Shown here: positions 5,286-8,777 of the stretch, piece after piece | How the letters are laid out: the number at the start of each line of letters is the position of its first letter | Numbering within the stretch: position 1 is the first letter of the stretch | Source of the DNA: Acidulodesulfobacterium_A sp049965795 | Lineage (GTDB): Bacteria; SZUA-79; Acidulodesulfobacterales; Acidulodesulfobacteraceae | Reading direction: 5' to 3' | Assembly: GCA_049965795.1 (NCBI GenBank) | Contig: JBMFVW010000039.1 | Span: 1 to 8,777, forward strand | DNA: 8,777 nucleotides | Position numbers and translations under genes: made by a program | Notes under the pieces: model-generated | Told to the model about the DNA's origin: nothing | What the model saw: the letters and a program-made list of their open reading frames with translations, nothing else | Databases searched by the model: none

Positions 5286-5933
5286 CTAAAAATTATAATC
5301 GACTCCGATAGTAAAACTGTTTACTTTATCGCTGTCAGATAATGCCCCGCCGAAATACTGTGCCGTTAATCCCCAGCTTGGATTAAATAAATATTCGACA
5401 CCTGCGCCATACATTAAACCGCCTTCGGAACTCATACTAGATATATATTGAGCGTTATCGCATTCGGTATTTCCTTGAATATCGAAGCATTGAGTGCCTG
5501 TGCTGGAAGTACCGACGAAGCCGTAATTTATGTAACCCAATTTCACAAACGGCATAAAATCATGATAATCGTAACCGCCTTTTAAAAATATTCCGTAATA
5601 TGCTGAATGCAGGTTTTGACTTTCACCGGCATAAGAATAAGAACCGTTGTCGGAATAGCCCAATAATACGCCTCCGCCTACGATTATTTTATTCATATTA
5701 AAATTTTTACCTATCGTAATATTGTAAGTTCCGCCAGATTTTGAAGATAATCCGCTCAGGCTTGTTTCGGCAAGACCTCCATTAAGACTAACATAATAAC
5801 GGTTAAAATAAGAGTAGGAATCTGCATAAACTTTACTTGCCGACAAACTCAACAAAAACATAGCTGCGATTAACATTACAAAAGCCGTTAATTTAACTGG
5901 CTTGAATTTTGTTTCAAATTTCATTTTTTCCAT
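5286..5933 (-). CDS. Outer-membrane beta-barrel protein (OmpA/OmpX-like small barrel)
   Basis: A 215-residue secreted protein. Residues 1-37 are a signal peptide with basic start, long hydrophobic core and a V-Y-A cleavage site before Asp38. The mature part begins SYFNRYYVSLNGG and is made of alternating amphipathic strands rich in Gly, Tyr and Ser. It closes with FTIGVDYNF, the terminal aromatic signature recognised by the BAM complex. About 178 mature residues fit an eight-stranded barrel of the PF13505 type. Cys149 and Cys158 (TQCFDIQGNTECDN) lie in a probable surface loop and could form a disulfide. No enzymatic motif is present and the ligand is unknown. AGGAGG sits just before the ATG; a second ATG at codon 4 is less well placed. 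It is first in an operon with the BamE-like lipoprotein. A fragment resembling its tail lies at 2064-2108. Confidence 0.85.
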   Translation of the reverse strand: MEKMKFETKFKPVKLTAFVMLIAAMFLLSLSASKVYADSYSYFNRYYVSLNGGLAETSLSGLSSKSGGTYNITIGKNFNMNKIIVGGGVLLGYSDNGSYSYAGESQNLHSAYYGIFLKGGYDYHDFMPFVKLGYINYGFVGTSSTGTQCFDIQGNTECDNAQYISSMSSEGGLMYGAGVEYLFNPSWGLTAQYFGGALSDSDKVNSFTIGVDYNF

Positions 5934-5983
5934 TTTACCTCCTAAAGTTAATTTAAAGTTTATTTATTTATTTTTATAATTTA

Positions 5984-6012
5984 ATTATAAATAACGGAAG
6001 ATTAATTGTCTT
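5984..6012 (-). promoter_or_regulatory. Putative promoter of the barrel and lipoprotein operon
   Basis: On the minus strand AAGACA (6007-6012) is followed after 17 bp by TATAAT (5984-5989). The -10 box forms one arm of an 8-bp near-palindrome (TTATAATT-T-AATTATAA, 5974-5990). The implied leader is about 45 bases and ends with AGGAGG. The -35 box matches four of six consensus bases. Confidence 0.5.
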
Positions 6013-6114
6013 TCAAAACAACATTGTTTTTGTCTAAATTATGCACTGCGATATTAGTCATTATTATTATTATTTTCAATAAAACAACGTTATTTCCCAG
6101 TTTTTTCTTTTTTA

Positions 6115-6123
6115 TGCTATAAT
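6115..6123 (+). promoter_or_regulatory. Putative extended -10 promoter of the toxin-antitoxin pair
   Basis: TGCTATAAT is an extended -10 element about 70 bp before the nucleotidyltransferase start. No good -35 box lies at the right distance, as is common for extended -10 promoters. The 5934-6191 intergenic region is divergent, and two AAAACAAC segments in it (6015 and 6082 region) could be regulatory sites. Confidence 0.4.
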
Positions 6124-6191
6124 CTTTTATATATATCAACATAACGATTGCCTATATTTATAATACATGGTTTATATTATATGATTGTTAT

Positions 6192-6506
6192 ATGATTGCA
6201 AATTACGATACGGAATCTATTTCATCAATTTCATCGATAAAAGATCTCCAAAATTTTTTAAAGGATTTTTTAAAGGATTCCGATGTAAAAGTTTTTTTAT
6301 TTGGTTCAAGAGCAACAGGAAATTCAAGCTATGCTTCCGATATAGACCTTGCTTTTTTATCAAACGAAGATATTTCCTATAAATTATCATTATTAAGGGA
6401 AATATTGGATAATAGCAATTTGCTTTATAAAGTTGATTTAATAGATTTAAAAAAAGCGCCTGCACTTAAAGAGATAATCGATGACGAGGGAATAAGGTGG
6501 ATTTAA
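6192..6506 (+). CDS. mntA: MntA-like minimal nucleotidyltransferase, antitoxin of a HEPN/MNT pair
   Basis: A 104-residue minimal nucleotidyltransferase. The catalytic signature is complete: GSRATG (38-43) followed by SDIDLAF (49-55), with Asp50 and Asp52 as metal ligands and Asp82 in KVDLIDL as the likely third carboxylate. In characterised HEPN/MNT modules this enzyme transfers AMP to a tyrosine of the HEPN toxin and so silences it. The start at 6192 has no obvious Shine-Dalgarno; the ATG at 6181 is followed at once by a stop in its frame. The 3' end overlaps the toxin start by 10 bp, implying coupled translation. A short internal duplication gives FLKDFLKD (23-30). Active-site completeness argues for a working enzyme. 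Confidence 0.9.
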   Translation: MIANYDTESISSISSIKDLQNFLKDFLKDSDVKVFLFGSRATGNSSYASDIDLAFLSNEDISYKLSLLREILDNSNLLYKVDLIDLKKAPALKEIIDDEGIRWI

Positions 6507-6892
6507 AAAAATTTAAAGATTTTGAGTCGTCCCTTTTAAGATTAGAAGAGTCTTACGAAAAAACTATCGAAAATAAAAATAGCAAGGATTATCAATTTTT
6601 TAGGGATTCGGCAATACAAAGATTTGAATTTACCGTAGAAATTTTCTGGAAATTACTAAAGAATATCGTTAGAGACAAAGAAGGAATTATCTGCAATTCC
6701 CCTAAATCCTGCATAAGAGATTTTTTTGCGTCAGGTTATATAGAAGAAAACAGTGCAAAATTGTTAATGGAAATGATAGACGATAGAAATATGACCTCCC
6801 ATACATATCATGAAGAAGTAGCTGAAATAATCTTTTCGAAACTTAAAAGTTATATAGACGTTATGGCTTATATGTATGATATTATTAAATAA
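6497..6892 (+). CDS. hepT: HEPN-domain toxin, HepT-like / NTase substrate-binding (HI0074) family
   Basis: A 131-residue all-helical protein of the nucleotidyltransferase substrate-binding family (PF08780), a branch of the HEPN superfamily. The diagnostic IQRFEFTVEIFWKLLK segment lies at 40-55. The HEPN ribonuclease motif is present as RNMTSHTY (97-104), which fits R-x4-H-x-Y, with Arg97 and His102 catalytic and Tyr104 the residue AMPylated by the partner in studied pairs. The start is GTG at 6497, inside the last codons of the nucleotidyltransferase, preceded by GAGGG at a good distance. The pair could stabilise the region or provide anti-phage defence. No clear strong terminator follows. 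Family and motif are certain; toxicity is inferred. Confidence 0.9.
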   Translation: MDLKKFKDFESSLLRLEESYEKTIENKNSKDYQFFRDSAIQRFEFTVEIFWKLLKNIVRDKEGIICNSPKSCIRDFFASGYIEENSAKLLMEMIDDRNMTSHTYHEEVAEIIFSKLKSYIDVMAYMYDIIK

Positions 6893-6968
6893 CTTTAAGA
6901 TTATTCTCAAGCAAAAAATTCATAGCCTGCGGCGATTAAAAAAATTGCATAGTTTTACTATTTTCAAT

Positions 6969-6989
6969 AACATTTTTGCAATGTTTTAA
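6969..6989 (+). terminator. Weak hairpin in the 6893-7183 intergenic region
   Basis: AACATT and AATGTT form a 6-bp stem with a 5-base loop followed by TTTT, about 75 bp after the HEPN toxin stop. It is the only terminator-like structure I see in this 291-bp stretch between two convergent units, and it is AT-only in the stem, so weak. The rest of the stretch holds no supported gene; a possible toxin-gene scrap is described in the findings. Confidence 0.25.
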
Positions 6990-7183
6990 ATCCGTGCGCA
7001 AATATCACCCTTTGTTTTTATTCGGGATTTATTATCTTTGAATGGTCTAAAAACGTTACGCTTACTAAGAAATAAGGAATATGGGCGGTAATCTAAAATT
7101 TTTGAGATGTAGTGTATAAAAAAACTGGAAGAGTTAGTTAATTAAATTATAAATTTAACAGTTGCGACCGAAATATATACATT

Positions 7184-8104
7184 TTATCCCCATATTCTTG
7201 TATTTAAATTAAATTCGTCGACTATTCCCGTGGCAAATTTTAACTGTCCTAAGTATCCATAATATAGGTTTTTGTTGTAAACAGTATCAAATATAGGCAC
7301 TTTAAAAGGTTTATAGCCGCTTACAGCAAGATAAAGAGTCGAATTAATCAAGGACATATTTATTTTAGAATTTGTTTTTTTCTTAAAATTCAGCAGTCTA
7401 TCCATAAGACTTGTAGAAATAGCATACATAGACACTACAGGGTCGCTTCCGTAAACATCGAATATGCTATTAAATTCTGGATTTTCAAGAAGAATTTTAT
7501 TAGTACCTTTTCTAGGCGAAAAAAATCTAAAGCCGTGCGGAAAAAGATAGACTTCGCCGGAAAATTTTTTATTAAAATCGGCAATAAAGAATAAACCGTC
7601 AAAAATCGTATATCTATGTGTTGTTTTATGTCCATCGGAATCTTCACTTTCTTCTTCGTAATAGGTATATAAATAAGAAAATTTAACCTGTGTTTTATCT
7701 AATTTGCCGGTAACCAAATCTCTTCCGATAAATCCGTCGTAACTTTTTAAAAAAAGCCTACTTGCTTTATATTCTTCGGGGGAAATATGTCCGTTTCTAT
7801 TATATATTAGATTTTTATCGATGAACTTAGTTATATTGCCTATAGCATGTGATGAAAATTCTGTATCGTATTTTTTAAATAAAGCATTTTTTGTTATACC
7901 TATTATAGCCAAGGAAATTATTAAACTAAATATAGTAGAAAATATACTTTGCGTTATTGCAAATACAATTATATCTATCGATACTATGCATGCAATAATA
8001 ATCCAAAAAATATTAACTTTTTGCTGCCTTGTTTTTTCTAAAGGCTCAAGTTCCGGGAATATTGTTTCTTCAATAAATTTATCAAAATTTTCGGTATCGG
8101 ACAT
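7184..8104 (-). CDS. DUF3137 domain membrane protein, LemA partner
   Basis: A 306-residue protein matching the DUF3137 family (PF11335), which is often encoded beside LemA. After a soluble start, two hydrophobic segments at about 31-51 and 54-72 anchor it as a hairpin in the inner membrane. The rest is cytosolic or periplasmic. Family features include the FDGLFFIADFNKKFSGEVYL stretch (168-187) and VYGSDPVVSMYAISTSLMDRL (217-237), followed by a strand NSTLYLAVSG (254-263). No catalytic motif is apparent and the function is unknown. The start has only a weak purine-rich site, but lies 48 bp after the LemA stop on the same strand, so the two are probably co-transcribed with DUF3137 second. An acidic Glu/Asp-rich loop (EEESEDSDG, ~149-157) is a local peculiarity. 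Confidence 0.8.
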   Translation of the reverse strand: MSDTENFDKFIEETIFPELEPLEKTRQQKVNIFWIIIACIVSIDIIVFAITQSIFSTIFSLIISLAIIGITKNALFKKYDTEFSSHAIGNITKFIDKNLIYNRNGHISPEEYKASRLFLKSYDGFIGRDLVTGKLDKTQVKFSYLYTYYEEESEDSDGHKTTHRYTIFDGLFFIADFNKKFSGEVYLFPHGFRFFSPRKGTNKILLENPEFNSIFDVYGSDPVVSMYAISTSLMDRLLNFKKKTNSKINMSLINSTLYLAVSGYKPFKVPIFDTVYNKNLYYGYLGQLKFATGIVDEFNLNTRIWG

Positions 8105-8152
8105 AAAACAAAATATAATATTTCTTTTTAATTTAATTAAAATTTATTATTA

Positions 8153-8722
8153 TCAATTTTTAAATAATGCTTTTACATCGACATTCTGCCTTTCGCCTTC
8201 CGGTATAGAAAATGAATCGGACGGTTTAAAGTTAAATGCATTTGCTATAATATTAGACGGAAAATGATTCACGGCGTTGTTGTATTGCATAACTGCTGCA
8301 TTATATGCGCGTCTTGCCGCTGAAATCTGTTCTTCTACTTCGTTAAGAGCGGCTTGGAGTTGCAAAATATTTTGACCGGCTTTTAAATCAGGATAATTTT
8401 CGGCAACGGCAAATATTCCTTTAATTAAAGCAGTTGATTTTGTATCTAAACTGTCTAATTCCTGAGGATTCATCGACCCCGGTTTAAAAGACGTCCTTAA
8501 TTCCGTAAGTTGATTTAAGAGATTTTTTTCGTAATTCATATATTCTTTTGCGGCAGAAACAAGGTTTGGAATTAAGTCGAACCTTTTTTTAAGAAGCGCG
8601 TCTATACTTGAATATGCATATTTAACAGCGTTCCGTCCAGATATAAGATTGTTATACATTGAAATAACGAATATAAATATTACAGCAACTGCTATAATAA
8701 AAAACCAGAATATAAAGTCCAT
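8153..8722 (-). CDS. lemA: LemA family membrane protein
   Basis: A 189-residue LemA (PF04011) protein, the usual length. Residues ~4-23 form a single N-terminal membrane helix, followed by YNNLISGRNAVKYAYSSID and the signature LLKKRFDLIPNLV (43-55). Long helical segments then include LKAGQNILQLQAALNEVEEQ (113-132) and ISAARRAYNAAVMQYNNAV (133-151), giving a helical bundle, and FPSNIIANAFNFKP near the end. The molecular role of LemA is poorly defined; it is widespread in envelope-associated operons. GGAGA lies a good distance before the ATG. It is first in a two-gene unit with DUF3137. Only 55 bp precede it in the window and I cannot identify a convincing promoter there. Confidence 0.95.
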   Translation of the reverse strand: MDFIFWFFIIAVAVIFIFVISMYNNLISGRNAVKYAYSSIDALLKKRFDLIPNLVSAAKEYMNYEKNLLNQLTELRTSFKPGSMNPQELDSLDTKSTALIKGIFAVAENYPDLKAGQNILQLQAALNEVEEQISAARRAYNAAVMQYNNAVNHFPSNIIANAFNFKPSDSFSIPEGERQNVDVKALFKN

Positions 8723-8777
8723 ATATATTCTCCGTATTTTAAAAATTAATTTATTTTTTACGCTATATATTGCATAT

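Noticed and set aside
6217..6465. 82-codon minus-strand open frame within the nucleotidyltransferase gene
   Set aside because: The plus-strand frame carries the complete catalytic motifs; this one has none.
7821..8267. 148-codon plus-strand open frame spanning the LemA/DUF3137 junction
   Set aside because: It overlaps two confident genes in antisense, and the product is a hydrophobic complement of their codons.

Overview
The window is strongly AT-rich DNA from a Gram-negative bacterium. Evidence for a Gram-negative envelope is an outer-membrane beta-barrel protein with a C-terminal aromatic signature and a BamE/SmpA-like lipoprotein with a clean lipobox. A run of exactly 100 N marks it as a scaffolded draft or metagenome assembly. 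The sequence alone does not fix the taxon. No rRNA, tRNA or CRISPR repeat array is visible.

Layout. (1) 1-1095, plus strand: a Cas6-type pre-crRNA endoribonuclease. (2) 1107-1850, minus strand: a convergent Bax inhibitor-1 family membrane protein with its own promoter. (3) 1965-2108: a scar made of two gene fragments, the tail of an outer-membrane barrel gene and the first ~20 codons of a CRISPR-associated CARF gene whose intact copy lies at 3549-4694. (4) 2104-4694, minus strand: a three-gene module transcribed as NE0113/Csm6-type CARF protein, then a small Csx3-like protein, then a membrane-anchored CARF protein. The module has a good sigma70-like promoter and is insulated upstream by a strong terminator. 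(5) 4858-5933, minus strand: an outer-membrane barrel protein followed by a BamE-like lipoprotein. (6) 6192-6892, plus strand: an overlapping MntA-like nucleotidyltransferase and HepT/HEPN toxin pair. (7) 7184-8722, minus strand: LemA followed by a DUF3137 membrane protein.

How the genes fit together. Cas6 and three accessory proteins of cyclic-oligoadenylate (cOA) signalling point to a type III CRISPR-Cas system whose cas10 and array probably lie left of the window. In the inferred scheme, Cas10-made cOA would bind the membrane-anchored CARF protein and trigger an effect at the inner membrane. The NE0113-type protein and the Csx3-like protein would sense or remove the signal.

The main result of reading the raw sequence is that the 100-N gap inside the membrane CARF gene is very probably an assembly artefact. 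The same 21 bases flank both sides of the gap. Merging them restores one uninterrupted 321-residue protein with two membrane helices and a full CARF domain, including the DITGG motif. Automatic annotation across the gap would shift frame and lose that domain. Other points of interest are ~65-bp direct repeats bracketing the module, a perfect 16-bp inverted repeat inside the csx3-like gene, and a divergent Csx3-like protein that lacks the family's Asp-Pro-Arg segment.
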